Part shown: positions 1 to 9,711 of the stretch, in pieces
How the letters are laid out: every line of letters starts with the position of its first letter
Numbering within the stretch: the first letter of the stretch is position 1
DNA from: an uncultured Ruminococcus sp.
GTDB lineage: Bacteria; Bacillota; Clostridia; Oscillospirales; Acutalibacteraceae
Direction of reading: 5' to 3'
DNA: 64,000 nt
Assembly (NCBI GenBank): GCA_904393835.1
Contig: CAJFNC010000011.1
Span: 1-64,000 of the forward strand
The notes under the pieces: model-generated
Told to the model about the DNA's origin: nothing
Database searches by the model: none
Seen by the model: only the letters and a program-made list of their open reading frames with translations
Made by a program: the position numbers and the translations under genes

Positions 1-170
1 TCACTGCTGTATTTATTGTTTTTCTTTCCTGACATTTTTATGCCTCCTTTGTTTGTCTTCTATTTTATCATACTTGTCCACTTTTTTAGTATATATCCAC
101 TGGCAGGTCACGTTTTTATTATACTCATTAGGAGTTTTTTGTCTGAATACACCGCTAAAGCTTCTTTTGT

Positions 171-191
171 ACCACGCGACTATCGCGTGGT
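171..191. repeat. 9-bp inverted repeat, 3-nt loop
   Basis: Perfect arms accacgcga and tcgcgtggt flank a 3-nt loop. The shorter pair ttttgta and tacaaaa (164-170, 200-206) could extend the stem around an internal bulge. It lies beyond the terminator of the protease gene. Its function is unknown; it may terminate transcription coming from the left edge. Confidence 0.45.
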
Positions 192-203
192 TTTCGGGAT
201 ACA

Positions 204-237
204 AAAAGAGGTCACGGAATATTCCGTGACCTCTTTT
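204..237 (-). terminator. Perfect 34-bp palindrome, protease gene terminator
   Basis: Positions 204-220 and 221-237 are exact reverse complements (17-bp arms, no unpaired loop). The ends are A-rich and T-rich, so both strands carry a U-tract. It lies about 20 nt beyond the protease stop codon and reads as a bidirectional intrinsic terminator. Confidence 0.8.
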
Positions 238-255
238 AATTTATAAACGAAAATT

Positions 256-3200
256 TTATAAGGATATTTTCTGCATTTGACCGTTTGAGTACGTGTAAAC
301 TCCGGCTTCAAAACGATAATTTTTACCGTTGCAGCTGTCCCAATTTCCGTTGCCGTCATTAAAGCAGATATTCGCAAAATCAGATGAACCAAGGTCTATT
401 GAATACTTGTGCGTATAACCTACCTTTTCGTCCGTAGCAATCATCTCTTTACCGGGAGCCGTTGTCCATTCTCCGTTGCCAATTTGATAATGAATGTACG
501 GAGTATTGTACCCCTTATAATAAATTGTGAGCGTATTATCAGAGCATCCCTCACCTTTTACTACATACTGTATTGACTTTTCTGCATGTTGTCCTGCCAA
601 GTCATTTACAACTAATTTCAGGGTATATACGCCCGCAGCCTTTGGAGTCCAGCAGAATTCTCCTCCGGAGAAGTTAACTTCATCTACTAACTCGTTATCT
701 TGATAAACCTTTAAAACAGCGTGAGGCATTCCGTGATAAAGAGCTTGATTTTCTGTTTCATAGTCAATATATACTGTCTGTCCGACATTTTGCTCACCGT
801 TGGGAGTTACAGTAAAACTTGTAATTTTTACCGTTTCAATTTTTATCGGCTCTCCTGCTTTATACGCTACATTGCCGTCTGAATCTTTTACGCGAACAAA
901 AGGTCTGATTGTCTCATCGCCTTTTATTACAGAAGGCAAATATAACTGTGCATATTCACTTGTATAACTCTTGGCATAATTATCATAATCCTTAAATATA
1001 ATTTCTTCACCGTTTTCTTTAATTATACCAAATTGGAAATTATACAAACCGCTTCCGTTTACTACTTCAGCGCTTATGCCCATATAATAGTATGTTATCG
1101 GCATTGAACCGGTGTATCCGGTCGATATTTTACTTACTTTAAAAGAATTATCAGCAACATATTCATTTATTTGACCGTTTGAGAATGTGTATGTACCTGC
1201 ATTGAAACGGTAATTTGCTCCATTGTTGCTGTCCCAATTTCCGTTGCCGTCATTGAAACATACTGTTGCATAGTCGGCATCGCCAAGCTCAATTATATAC
1301 TTATGAGTATATCCCTCGACCTCACTGCTTGCTTCCATAGCTTTGCCGGGAGCTGTCGTCCATGTACCGCCCGCTGTTTGGTAATGTATATACGGCGTGC
1401 TGTATCCTTTGTAATAAATTGTAATTGATTTTCCTGCGCTTTTTTCGGATACCGTATAATTTATAGATTTTGTCGCAATTACATTACCGTTATCGCTTTT
1501 AATGGTCAAAGTAATAGTATATGTTCCTTCACTGCTCGGAGTCCAACTTGATGTCTTATCTGATGATGTGCTCAGTTCCTGAACATTTCCGTCCTTTGTA
1601 ACTGTATAATAATAGTTTTCAGCAGTTATATTTTCAGACTCATTTGCAGTTACCGAGCTGAATTTTACTGTTTCTCCGACAGTTGCACTTGATTTACTTG
1701 CATTGAGCTTAGTAATGCTTGTCTGTTTTACATTAACCGTTTTTTCCTTTGTCACGGTATTACCTTCTGCATCCTTAACAGTTACTTTAAGGGTGTAGTC
1801 GCCGCTTTCCTGAGGTCTGAAAGACGCAGTATTGTTTGAAGAATAATCGGAAACTACTGTTTCTTTACCGTCTTTTGTAAAGCTGAATTTATACTGATAA
1901 GGCGCAGTTCCGTTTGAAGCATCGGCATTCATACTAATGTCGTCACAAACATTCGCGCTTTCGGGAGTAACATTAAACGAGCTAACACTTAACTTGTCAT
2001 CAACAACCACAATAGTTTTTGAATCATTGTCACTTTGACCGATTGCATCTGTCACATATGCATTGATTTCATATGTACCCGGTTCAGTCGGAACCCAATT
2101 CATTCCGCCACCGTAACTCTCGCCGCTTGCAACAAGATATCCGTCTTTATATATATCGTATCTGCAATATGAACTATATGCAGCATTCTTTACTAAATTG
2201 GTACAATTAACATCTAAATAAATCGGATAATTGACCTTGTAAGTTTCCTGTTCAGGCAGAACAAGCTCTACTTTCAAACTTTGAATATTTATGTCCTGCG
2301 CTTTCTGTTCAAATGTTTCTCCGTTTGCATCGGTAACTATAACATACGGGGTAATTATACCGCTGATTGGCATATTAAATGAATAATACTCATAAACAGT
2401 ATCTTTTACCATACATATTTTTTCGCCGCCATGATAAAAACCGTATTCATATGTATATGGAGCTGTGCCTCCGGCAACGTCAAAATCAAATTGTAAGCCC
2501 AGCACTCTAGTTGTTGAGGGCTGTTCATATTCCGTCTTGTTATTGTTTACAACAAACTTTGTAAAATGGACCGAATTTGTATTTATCTTATTTAGATTTC
2601 CGTTTGAATAAAAATATGTGCCTGCTTCAAGTCTGTAATTTTTTCCGCCGTTATTGTCCCAGTTTCCGTTACCGTCGTTAAAACAAACAGTTACTCCCGA
2701 AGCATTGCCAAGGTCAATATTGAATGTATGAGTATATCCTGCATAACTGTCAATATCAATCATTTTATATCCCGGAGCCAAAGTCCACGATTTATTATCT
2801 ACCTGATAATGGATATAAGGCGTATCAAAACCGTTATATAAAATTTTGGCAATGTTGTTACTGTTCACTACGTTGCAAGTGATTGTCTTTGTTGCCTTTC
2901 TTCCCAGTGTGTCTTCCGCAACCGCCGTTACGGAATATGAACCGATTTCCGAAGGCGTCCAATAAACTGACAGAGTGTCTGAACTTGCTACGGTATTTCC
3001 GTCCTTTTGCACAGTAACTTTTGTGCTTTTTAAATTGCCGTTTGAATCTTTAGCTCCGCAAAAAGCTTCAAAACTAATACCTTTAATCTCATTAAGGTAA
3101 GCGATATTATCGCTATATGTGTTATATTTTAATTCAAAGTCACCTACAACCTTATATTCATCTAAAGTTTTGGTAATTGATCTTCCTTTTGAATCGGTTA

Positions 3201-5664
3201 CTGTTACAAAGGGCGTAACATTTGAAAAGCTGTTAATTATAAAGTTTTCATTAGAAGTTAAATAGTATTTTTTACCGTCTTGCTCATAACCGTAACTGTA
3301 GGTGTATTCTTTTTCACCGCTGTATGGTTCACCACCGTACGGAACAACGGTAAATGAACATTCCTCACCGATATATATTTCATTATCACCCAATTCTGGA
3401 TAATATCCAGCACTTCCTAACCTGCATTCTCCTATGCTTAACGGGTAATTGCTCTCATCAACAGTAAACTTTACAGACTTACTGCATAAAACCTCACCGT
3501 CTTCGCTATTAAGCGTAACCGTAACGTCATAATCGCAGTATTCTTCCGGTGTCCAGATTCCGCATACTGCTCCGTTATAGTAACCATTTAACACATTATA
3601 GTCTTTTTGTCCGCCATTGACTTCATAATCAATATAATAATTCGGTATAGATGAGGGTTTATTCTCAATTGTAGGCACAACACAAAAATATTCACAATTG
3701 CTGCCGTTTACATCTTTAAAAAATTCAATATTTGTTATTTCGGCTTTTTTAACGGTTAATTCTTTAATAGCCGTCTTAACATCGCCGGACGCGTCCTTGA
3801 CATAAACTTTACACTTATATGTGCCTGCTTCTTTAAAAACGTTTGATATAACATTTGACTGAGAATAGTCCGACAAGACTACCTCTTTACCGTCGCCCGT
3901 AAAATAAGTAAACTTATATTCATATGGAGCGCTTCCGCCGTATGCCCAAGCTCCGATGTTTACACTGTCATACATACAAACGCTGTTGCCGTTGGAAAAA
4001 GAAAAATCCATTATTTGTAAATCAGAGCTTTTATTTTCGTTATAACCGTTCTTGATATTGGTTACAAGTTCTGAATTATTTATAGTAACCGCACTCTTTA
4101 AATTATCGCTTGTATATGTCTTTTTATTATTGTTGTCAACTACTTTAACATTACTGATTTTAAGTTCGCAGTCACTGCCGTACGATTTTACATCGGTAAA
4201 ATTAATATACCAATCATAATCATTGAAATTATCGGAATTTAAATTCGGAACAACATTTGATAAATCGTATATAAACGTTGCTTCTGAAGATTCTTTTGTT
4301 CCTGCAAATGACATAGCTCCCGCAGACATACCGCCTTTAAACGGCTCAATAAATTCAGTATATGTTTCATTATTGTTTACGGCAAGAATATAAACAGAAA
4401 CATTTGATCTTAATGCAGTATCAAGAGTATATTCCAGATTGATATTAGATGATTCATAGCAATCCTTAACCGATATTCTTACTACCGAGTCAAACAAAGA
4501 GGCTGCACCGGCATTTGCTCTGCGAGGATTCAGATATGAATTTACTACGGATGACTTAGTATTTATCATATCATATGACATCCAAATAAAGCCGTTGTTT
4601 CCGCCTTCATAATCAGCTCCCCATGAATTTGCGATTTTAAAAGCGCCTTTTTCACCGGTTTGAATTTTACCGTCATGATTTATATCTACCCAGATATTAT
4701 CATTATAGCCTACGAGCGTCATTCTGTGAGCTCCGCCAATGCCATAGGCGTAAGTAGCTATATATTCACCCTCGTACTTACTGTTTTCGGGAACCTGAGA
4801 ATTTTCTTGGATCTGTTCGTAATTCCAACCCGAAATATACGTAGAAAATGTGAGAATTTCACCATTCTGAAGGGCAGCTTTAATTGCCGCCAAGTCACTG
4901 TCATCAGGACCGGTTATCGGTGTGTCTCCTGCACCTGTTGAGAATATGGCATAATCATCTACTCTGTAATTTTGAGCTTCTTCCAATGCCTCACGATCCA
5001 TATTCCATTTCTTATAATCATCAGTATTCGGTGATGTTTTCATTGTAGGAGCACCCAGTTCTATTGCGGTTTGCAAAACGTCACCTGCAGAAGAACCCGA
5101 ATCATTACCGCCGTTTACAAGCGGATACATCCACATTGCAGAAAGAGAATTATCCAAAGTCGCCGCTCTGTCAAGTTCTCTGTTCTCCATATAACTGAGC
5201 TGATAATAAATTTGTGCCCAACATGTGCAAGAACCGGTTGACCCCTGATCACCTATGGGCGGGAAATATTTACTTGTACTGTTATCTACACTTGATTTAT
5301 AATCCGAAGTTGCAGATTTTGACTGTAAAGGTTTATTATCAGCACCGGTTGTGCTTTCCTCCTCGACCATCTCGTAATAATCGCTTACGGATTCGATTTT
5401 AGAAATTTTTGCTTTTTCCTCATCCGATAAACGAATATCACCCGTACCCTTTTCAATCGCACCGACTGTGACAATGTCATTGTCGGCAGACGAATTTGCT
5501 GAGACTGACTGAGTATTGTCGATTGAGTTGTTGTCAATCTCTGAACTCTGTGTCTCTGTGCTTGCTGTCGCCGCTGATGCCGATGTTACAGTTGACGAAA
5601 GCACTGACACGGACATTATCAATGACAAAAACAAGGCACAAATTCTGCTTGCTTTTTTTTTCAT
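256..5664 (-). CDS. Secreted C1A (papain-like) cysteine protease with Ig-like repeats and three CBM26-like starch-binding modules
   Basis: The protein has 1802 residues. A signal peptide covers about residues 1-32 (KKK, hydrophobic core, ASA cleavage area). The papain-type domain spans roughly 125-380: oxyanion Gln140 in PIGDQG, catalytic Cys148 in CTCWA, His313 in GGAHRM and Asn346 in IANSWG. Most of residues 560-1700 is repeated beta-sandwich (Ig/PKD-like) modules with the pattern G-APY-Y then VKDA-G. Three near-identical modules at about 935-1028, 1408-1500 and 1710-1802 contain PYIHYQ, WTTAPG and CFNDGNGNWD, which I read as family 26-type starch-binding modules. Inferred role: an extracellular protease held on starch or on a starch-bound surface complex. 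GGAGG sits 7 nt before the ATG. No dockerin, sortase motif or C-terminal membrane segment is visible. Confidence 0.85.
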   Translation of the reverse strand: MKKKASRICALFLSLIMSVSVLSSTVTSASAATASTETQSSEIDNNSIDNTQSVSANSSADNDIVTVGAIEKGTGDIRLSDEEKAKISKIESVSDYYEMVEEESTTGADNKPLQSKSATSDYKSSVDNSTSKYFPPIGDQGSTGSCTCWAQIYYQLSYMENRELDRAATLDNSLSAMWMYPLVNGGNDSGSSAGDVLQTAIELGAPTMKTSPNTDDYKKWNMDREALEEAQNYRVDDYAIFSTGAGDTPITGPDDSDLAAIKAALQNGEILTFSTYISGWNYEQIQENSQVPENSKYEGEYIATYAYGIGGAHRMTLVGYNDNIWVDINHDGKIQTGEKGAFKIANSWGADYEGGNNGFIWMSYDMINTKSSVVNSYLNPRRANAGAASLFDSVVRISVKDCYESSNINLEYTLDTALRSNVSVYILAVNNNETYTEFIEPFKGGMSAGAMSFAGTKESSEATFIYDLSNVVPNLNSDNFNDYDWYINFTDVKSYGSDCELKISNVKVVDNNNKKTYTSDNLKSAVTINNSELVTNIKNGYNENKSSDLQIMDFSFSNGNSVCMYDSVNIGAWAYGGSAPYEYKFTYFTGDGKEVVLSDYSQSNVISNVFKEAGTYKCKVYVKDASGDVKTAIKELTVKKAEITNIEFFKDVNGSNCEYFCVVPTIENKPSSIPNYYIDYEVNGGQKDYNVLNGYYNGAVCGIWTPEEYCDYDVTVTLNSEDGEVLCSKSVKFTVDESNYPLSIGECRLGSAGYYPELGDNEIYIGEECSFTVVPYGGEPYSGEKEYTYSYGYEQDGKKYYLTSNENFIINSFSNVTPFVTVTDSKGRSITKTLDEYKVVGDFELKYNTYSDNIAYLNEIKGISFEAFCGAKDSNGNLKSTKVTVQKDGNTVASSDTLSVYWTPSEIGSYSVTAVAEDTLGRKATKTITCNVVNSNNIAKILYNGFDTPYIHYQVDNKSWTLAPGYKMIDIDSYAGYTHTFNIDLGNASGVTVCFNDGNGNWDNNGGKNYRLEAGTYFYSNGNLNKINTNSVHFTKFVVNNNKTEYEQPSTTRVLGLQFDFDVAGGTAPYTYEYGFYHGGEKICMVKDTVYEYYSFNMPISGIITPYVIVTDANGETFEQKAQDINIQSLKVELVLPEQETYKVNYPIYLDVNCTNLVKNAAYSSYCRYDIYKDGYLVASGESYGGGMNWVPTEPGTYEINAYVTDAIGQSDNDSKTIVVVDDKLSVSSFNVTPESANVCDDISMNADASNGTAPYQYKFSFTKDGKETVVSDYSSNNTASFRPQESGDYTLKVTVKDAEGNTVTKEKTVNVKQTSITKLNASKSSATVGETVKFSSVTANESENITAENYYYTVTKDGNVQELSTSSDKTSSWTPSSEGTYTITLTIKSDNGNVIATKSINYTVSEKSAGKSITIYYKGYSTPYIHYQTAGGTWTTAPGKAMEASSEVEGYTHKYIIELGDADYATVCFNDGNGNWDSNNGANYRFNAGTYTFSNGQINEYVADNSFKVSKISTGYTGSMPITYYYMGISAEVVNGSGLYNFQFGIIKENGEEIIFKDYDNYAKSYTSEYAQLYLPSVIKGDETIRPFVRVKDSDGNVAYKAGEPIKIETVKITSFTVTPNGEQNVGQTVYIDYETENQALYHGMPHAVLKVYQDNELVDEVNFSGGEFCWTPKAAGVYTLKLVVNDLAGQHAEKSIQYVVKGEGCSDNTLTIYYKGYNTPYIHYQIGNGEWTTAPGKEMIATDEKVGYTHKYSIDLGSSDFANICFNDGNGNWDSCNGKNYRFEAGVYTYSNGQMQKISL

Positions 5665-6040
5665 TACTCTACCTCCATAAATTTTATCGTTTTAAAAACG
5701 ACATTACCTATATTTTATTGTCTTTATTTTCGAAAAACTACCAAAATATTATTTTATTTATATTTTGATAGTTTTAACAATATATCAATAATTAATAATT
5801 AATATTGGGTAATATGCCGCCTGATTAAAATTTTATTAACTTGTTGATTGTATTTTGATAATTTTAACTGGTATTATTTTATTTAAACTTCTTTGTTTTG
5901 TTTTTATATTACATTATTATTTTATTTATATATTTATATTTTAAAAATCAGGCTATTTTCGCAACAAAAAATTACAATAATTATGTGTTCAATTAAATTT
6001 ACAAATTTTAATATTATAAGATCGTAATTTTTTATGTGCA
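5665..6040. other. AT-rich intergenic region with repeats upstream of the protease
   Basis: No gene is seen. An inverted repeat with 16-nt arms and one mismatch lies at 5734-5749/5760-5775, 70-110 nt before the protease start. The sequence tattttgata-R-ttttaac occurs at 5761-5778 and again at 5851-5868. These could be regulator sites. I found no convincing -35/-10 pair. Confidence 0.4.
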
Positions 6041-6077
6041 AATAAAAAGCTTCTGTGTCAGTTGAAGTACAGAAGCC
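6041..6077 (-). terminator. Intrinsic terminator after the CmpB-like gene
   Basis: Arms gcttctgt (6049-6056) and acagaagc (6069-6076). On the minus strand the stem is followed by TTTTTATTT. Confidence 0.7.
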
Positions 6078-6169
6078 TATAAAAATATTATAAAGTATAT
6101 TCACTTAAATATCATAATATATTGCATTAGTTATTAATACGCAGCAACAAACCATTAACGTTAACAATT

Positions 6170-6562
6170 TTATTTGATTAACTCTTTGCGGCAAAGAATA
6201 CTGCAAATTTTACTGATTGGAATACACAACAACGCCCACAATATACTGTAAAACGGACAGATTTGCCCTTTAATGTTAAAACGGCAATTTGAATAATCCC
6301 AAACTTTAAGTTTAAATTTTATGTTTACAATACAACCGCATATAAATTCCATTGCAGTTATTATCATACTGCCCGAAATACATTTTTTTATAAGTTTCAT
6401 ATTCGAGTGTTTTTTGTAAAATCTGTATAATGCCAAAAAACACGTTCCTCCGGTTACTGCCATAGTCCAATGCGTTTTGTGACGCCACAAAATTTCAAGA
6501 AGCGCATAGCATACGCCTCCGAACGAAAACAAAATACAATCGCTTTTTAATCTTTTTTTCAT
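6170..6562 (-). CDS. Putative CmpB-type (ABC-transporter type IV) membrane protein
   Basis: The protein has 130 residues with about four hydrophobic segments and a basic N-terminus (MKKRLK). The stretch WDYSNCRFNIKGQIC followed by YSILWALL resembles the conserved end of the PF06541 'putative ABC-transporter type IV' family of small Firmicutes membrane proteins, whose function is not established. The only visible Shine-Dalgarno candidate (GGTGAT, 6-11 nt before ATG) lies inside the 3' arm of the preceding terminator hairpin, so translation of read-through transcripts may be weak. Confidence 0.6.
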   Translation of the reverse strand: MKKRLKSDCILFSFGGVCYALLEILWRHKTHWTMAVTGGTCFLALYRFYKKHSNMKLIKKCISGSMIITAMEFICGCIVNIKFKLKVWDYSNCRFNIKGQICPFYSILWALLCIPISKICSILCRKELIK

Positions 6563-6603
6563 AAAAAATCACCGACTTTAGTTTTTCACAAAGTCGATGA
6601 TTT
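6562..6603 (-). terminator. Terminator of the RNase M5-like gene, overlapping the next gene's ribosome binding site
   Basis: Arms atcaccgacttt (6568-6579) and aaagtcgatgat (6590-6601) pair with one mismatch. The T-run in minus-strand sense directly abuts the start codon of the 6170-6562 gene. Confidence 0.75.
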
Positions 6604-6611
6604 ATGTATAA

Positions 6612-7208
6612 TTATTTTAGATTTTCAATAATACGTTTTAATTCTTCCAGCGAATAAAGACAACCGAGGGCAGTTATCATTGCATTTGTGGAAAGGTAAG
6701 TCGGCAATCCGAGATGTTTTAGCAGTGTTTTTCGGTTTTTCTCCGCATTTTCAACGCCCGTAAGTCCCAAAGCAAACAAATCTGCCTTTGTTATTTTGTT
6801 TGCTTTGCTATTGACCTCTTCACCGATTATTGTAGCTCCGCTGCGTTTTATCGCATTTATTATCACGTCGTAGCTTACACCTTCAACTCCTAAAAGCCCT
6901 TCTTTGCTTTTATGCGGTTTGCGTTTTTCCTTTCCCTCAAGCTGAGGAATATAACAATGCTTTATTTTCGTTTTATCAACAACTCCGTTCAAAAAATTAC
7001 GAATAATAAAACCTGCACCGTCGCTGTCCGTAAAAACAAGAATTCCGCGGGTTTGAGCAATTTTCCTTATAAGCGCCTGCTTTTCTTTATCCGAAAAAAT
7101 TCTGAAACCATTCGTGCTGATAATCGGCGCGTCAACGATTGAATCGAGTTTAATTTTGTCGTATCTGCCCTCAACAATAATTGCCTCTTTAATTTTAAGC
7201 ATTGGCAT
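6612..7208 (-). CDS. rnmV: Ribonuclease M5-like toprim protein
   Basis: The protein has 198 residues. The N-terminal toprim domain has IIVEGRYD (catalytic Glu) at about residues 9-16 and FTDSDGAG at about 59-66. The C-terminal half (KPHKSKEGLLGVEGV onward) matches the arrangement of RNase M5-type proteins with the DUF4093 tail. RNase M5 matures 5S rRNA in Firmicutes. Whether this clostridial branch does the same is inferred from family membership. A GGAGGGAGAT-type ribosome binding site precedes the ATG. It appears to be a single-gene unit with its own terminator. Confidence 0.75.
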   Translation of the reverse strand: MPMLKIKEAIIVEGRYDKIKLDSIVDAPIISTNGFRIFSDKEKQALIRKIAQTRGILVFTDSDGAGFIIRNFLNGVVDKTKIKHCYIPQLEGKEKRKPHKSKEGLLGVEGVSYDVIINAIKRSGATIIGEEVNSKANKITKADLFALGLTGVENAEKNRKTLLKHLGLPTYLSTNAMITALGCLYSLEELKRIIENLK

Positions 7209-7345
7209 CTCCCTCCTTTGTCTGCTTACTATTTTATCATACAGTCAAACGTCTGTCCTCACCAAACAGTAAGTTAACAGCAAATACAGTTCAAATATTG
7301 TCTTAAAATCTCAAAACTTTTCTATTTATTAGACTTATAAGAATT

Positions 7346-8392
7346 TTATCTGCCTTGAATGTTCTGATTTCCTGTTGACCAAACATGTTGCTCTTTAGCA
7401 GATGTCGAAGTATTCTGAGCCATTACGCCTACCAGCCTGTGAGGAACGTATTCCTCCTCCAAATAGGCAATTTCATCAGGAGATAAGGTCAGATTAACTG
7501 CTTTCACCGCACCTTCGATATGATGCAACTTGGTAGCGCCCACCACAGGTGCGGTAACCTTAGTCAATAACCAGGCCAGCGAGATCTCTGTCATGGACAC
7601 ACCTCTCTTTTCAGCCAGCTCAGCAACTCGGTTGATGATAACAGAATCCTGTTTGGCTGTAGCGTCATATTTAAATTTAGCATATTCGTCTTCCTGAAGC
7701 CGTTTTGATGTTTCACCCGGATGCTTGGACAGCCGTCCTCCGGCCAGGGCGCTGTATGGCGTCATAGCGATATTGTCTTCGGCGCAGAGCTTTGCCATTT
7801 CTCTCTCTTCTTCTCTGAATATCAGATTATAATGCCCTTGGATTGAGACAAACTTTGCAAATCCCTCTTTTTCCGCCAATGCATTAGCCTTGGCAAGCTG
7901 ATAGGCAAAGCAGTTAGATATGCCTATGTATCGAGCTTTTCCGGCTTTTACTATGCGGTTGAGTCCGTCCATAATGTCGTAAAGCGGCGTCTCATAGTCC
8001 CACATATGATAAATATACAGATCTACATAATCAAGTCCCAGATTTTTTAGACTGGTGTTGATCATATGCTCGATGTGCTGCTGTCCGGTTATACCGTCAG
8101 CAATCTCATCCTGAGTACGCGGAAGGAATTTAGTAGCAACCACCGTATTCTCTCGCTTGGCGAAGTCCCGAATTGCTCGCCCAACATACTGCTCGCTGGT
8201 GCCGCTTTGGTAACCAATGGCGGTATCAAAAAAATTAACTCCGAGCTCCAGTCCCCGCTTGATAATCTCACGGGAGTGTTCTTCGTCTAACGTCCAGCTG
8301 TGCTGACCGTTTTTAGCGTCGCCAAAGCCCATACATCCCATACAAATGCGTGATACCATCAAATCGGAATTTCCCAATTTTATATACTGCAT
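7346..8392 (-). CDS. Aldo/keto reductase
   Basis: The protein has 348 residues from the chosen start. The usual tetrad is visible: Asp and Tyr in FFDTAIGYQ, Lys in ATKFLPR and His in YIYHMWD. The C-terminal VVGATKLHHIEGAV is the NADPH-binding end of the (beta/alpha)8 barrel. The start at 8392 is chosen because AGGAGG lies 6 nt upstream; an in-frame ATG at 8431 lacks such a site. The gene looks richer in G+C than its neighbours and stands alone, so recent acquisition is possible. The substrate cannot be told from sequence. Confidence 0.85.
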   Translation of the reverse strand: MQYIKLGNSDLMVSRICMGCMGFGDAKNGQHSWTLDEEHSREIIKRGLELGVNFFDTAIGYQSGTSEQYVGRAIRDFAKRENTVVATKFLPRTQDEIADGITGQQHIEHMINTSLKNLGLDYVDLYIYHMWDYETPLYDIMDGLNRIVKAGKARYIGISNCFAYQLAKANALAEKEGFAKFVSIQGHYNLIFREEEREMAKLCAEDNIAMTPYSALAGGRLSKHPGETSKRLQEDEYAKFKYDATAKQDSVIINRVAELAEKRGVSMTEISLAWLLTKVTAPVVGATKLHHIEGAVKAVNLTLSPDEIAYLEEEYVPHRLVGVMAQNTSTSAKEQHVWSTGNQNIQGR

Positions 8393-8701
8393 AATTTCCT
8401 CCTTACTGAATAATAAGATTTTCTGTTCCAATCACAAAATTTTAATTTGCAGCATCCCAAAGTTACAATAAATTCTTTATGATTGATTTTATATATCTGC
8501 CCTGAGAGTGCTACCGAAATTTTCAATTTGGCTTATTTCCAATATAACAATATTCAGTGAATTGTGAAAATTATCGCTTGCTGTGGCACTTTTGTTCAAA
8601 AGAAAGCAAAGTATGACTGCTGCCATAATAATGCAAAATATCAATCCATATATGATTTCAGTTTCATTTATCTGCTGTCACTGAGCTATTGATAAAAAGT
8701 A
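8393..8701. other. Intergenic, no gene seen
   Basis: About 300 bases without a convincing reading frame or known RNA. It holds the upstream region of the aldo/keto reductase. Confidence 0.4.
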
Positions 8702-8750
8702 TAAGGAAAACCTCAGACAGCATATGAATAATACCATCTGAGGTTTAATT
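8702..8750 (-). terminator. Terminator of the rpsB-tsf operon
   Basis: Arms around cctcaga (8711-8717) and tctgagg (8737-8743), extended by flanking A/T pairs. It is located just after the tsf stop codon. Confidence 0.65.
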
Positions 8751-8768
8751 TTAATTGTAAAAAATTAA

Positions 8769-9680
8769 TTATTTTACCATACTTGCAACTTCAGCAGCAA
8801 AGTCGTCCTGACGCTTTTCAATACCCTCGCCCTTTTCAAAACGAACGAACTTTTTAATTTCAATTGAACCGCCGAGCTCTTTAGCTGTATTAGCTGTGTA
8901 CTGCTTAATTGTAAGCTTATTATCCTTTACGAACTCTTGATCAACAAGGCAATTTTCCTTGTAGAATTTGCCGATTTTACCCATAACAATTTTGTCAGCG
9001 ATAGCTTCGGGCTTACCTTCGTTGATAACCTGCTGGCGCATAACTTCTTTTTCGTGAGCAATAACTTCAGCGGGAACGTCCTGCTCTGTGAGATACTGTG
9101 TATTGAGAGCCGCAATCTGCATTGCAATATCTTTACCATAAGCAGTGAACTCCGGCTTTGAACCAAGATCTGTGTCAAAGTTTACAATAACTCCGATTTT
9201 ACCGCCGGCGTGTACATAAGCAACGCAAGTACCTTCCATGCGCTCAAAGCGACGAATCTGAATGTTTTCACCGATTGTAAGAACTTTTTCCTGAAGGAGT
9301 TCCGCAACTGTCTGTGTTGAACCCTCCGCTGTAAGAGTAAGAAGCTCCTCTACGTTTGCGGGATTTTGAACCATAACTGTTTCTGCACAAGTTTTAACAA
9401 ACTCAATGAATGATTCATTCTTTGCAACAAAGTCTGTTTCAGCGTTTACTTCGATTACAACGCCTACTGAGCTATCAGCGTTTGTGCAAGCGTATGCTAC
9501 GCCTTCTGCCGCAATTCTGTCAGCTTTTTTAGCCTGCTTAGCAAGACCCTGTTCTCTCAAAAAGTCGATAGCTTTATCCATATCGCCGTCAGCATTTGTG
9601 AGTGCCTTTTTGCAATCCATCATGCCGCAGCCTGTTTTTTCTCTGAGTGCTTTTACATCCTGAGCTGTAAATGCTGCCAT
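8769..9680 (-). CDS. tsf: Translation elongation factor Ts
   Basis: The protein has 303 residues, normal for EF-Ts. The UBA-like N-terminus reads ALREKTGCGMMDCKKAL, followed by the core with VNAETDFVAKN. It is the guanine-nucleotide exchange factor for EF-Tu in the cytoplasm. It lies 31 nt after rpsB in the conserved rpsB-tsf order and is presumably cotranscribed from the rpsB promoter. AAAGGATG precedes the ATG. Confidence 0.97.
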   Translation of the reverse strand: MAAFTAQDVKALREKTGCGMMDCKKALTNADGDMDKAIDFLREQGLAKQAKKADRIAAEGVAYACTNADSSVGVVIEVNAETDFVAKNESFIEFVKTCAETVMVQNPANVEELLTLTAEGSTQTVAELLQEKVLTIGENIQIRRFERMEGTCVAYVHAGGKIGVIVNFDTDLGSKPEFTAYGKDIAMQIAALNTQYLTEQDVPAEVIAHEKEVMRQQVINEGKPEAIADKIVMGKIGKFYKENCLVDQEFVKDNKLTIKQYTANTAKELGGSIEIKKFVRFEKGEGIEKRQDDFAAEVASMVK

Positions 9681-9711
9681 TTTAAATACATCCTTTCAAA
9701 AGTTATATAAA

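Noticed and set aside
13..204. 63-residue minus-strand open frame at the left edge
   Set aside because: Basic, low-complexity tail and no ribosome binding site. It overlaps the hairpins after the protease gene. It could be a repeated intergenic element, but I cannot support a gene.
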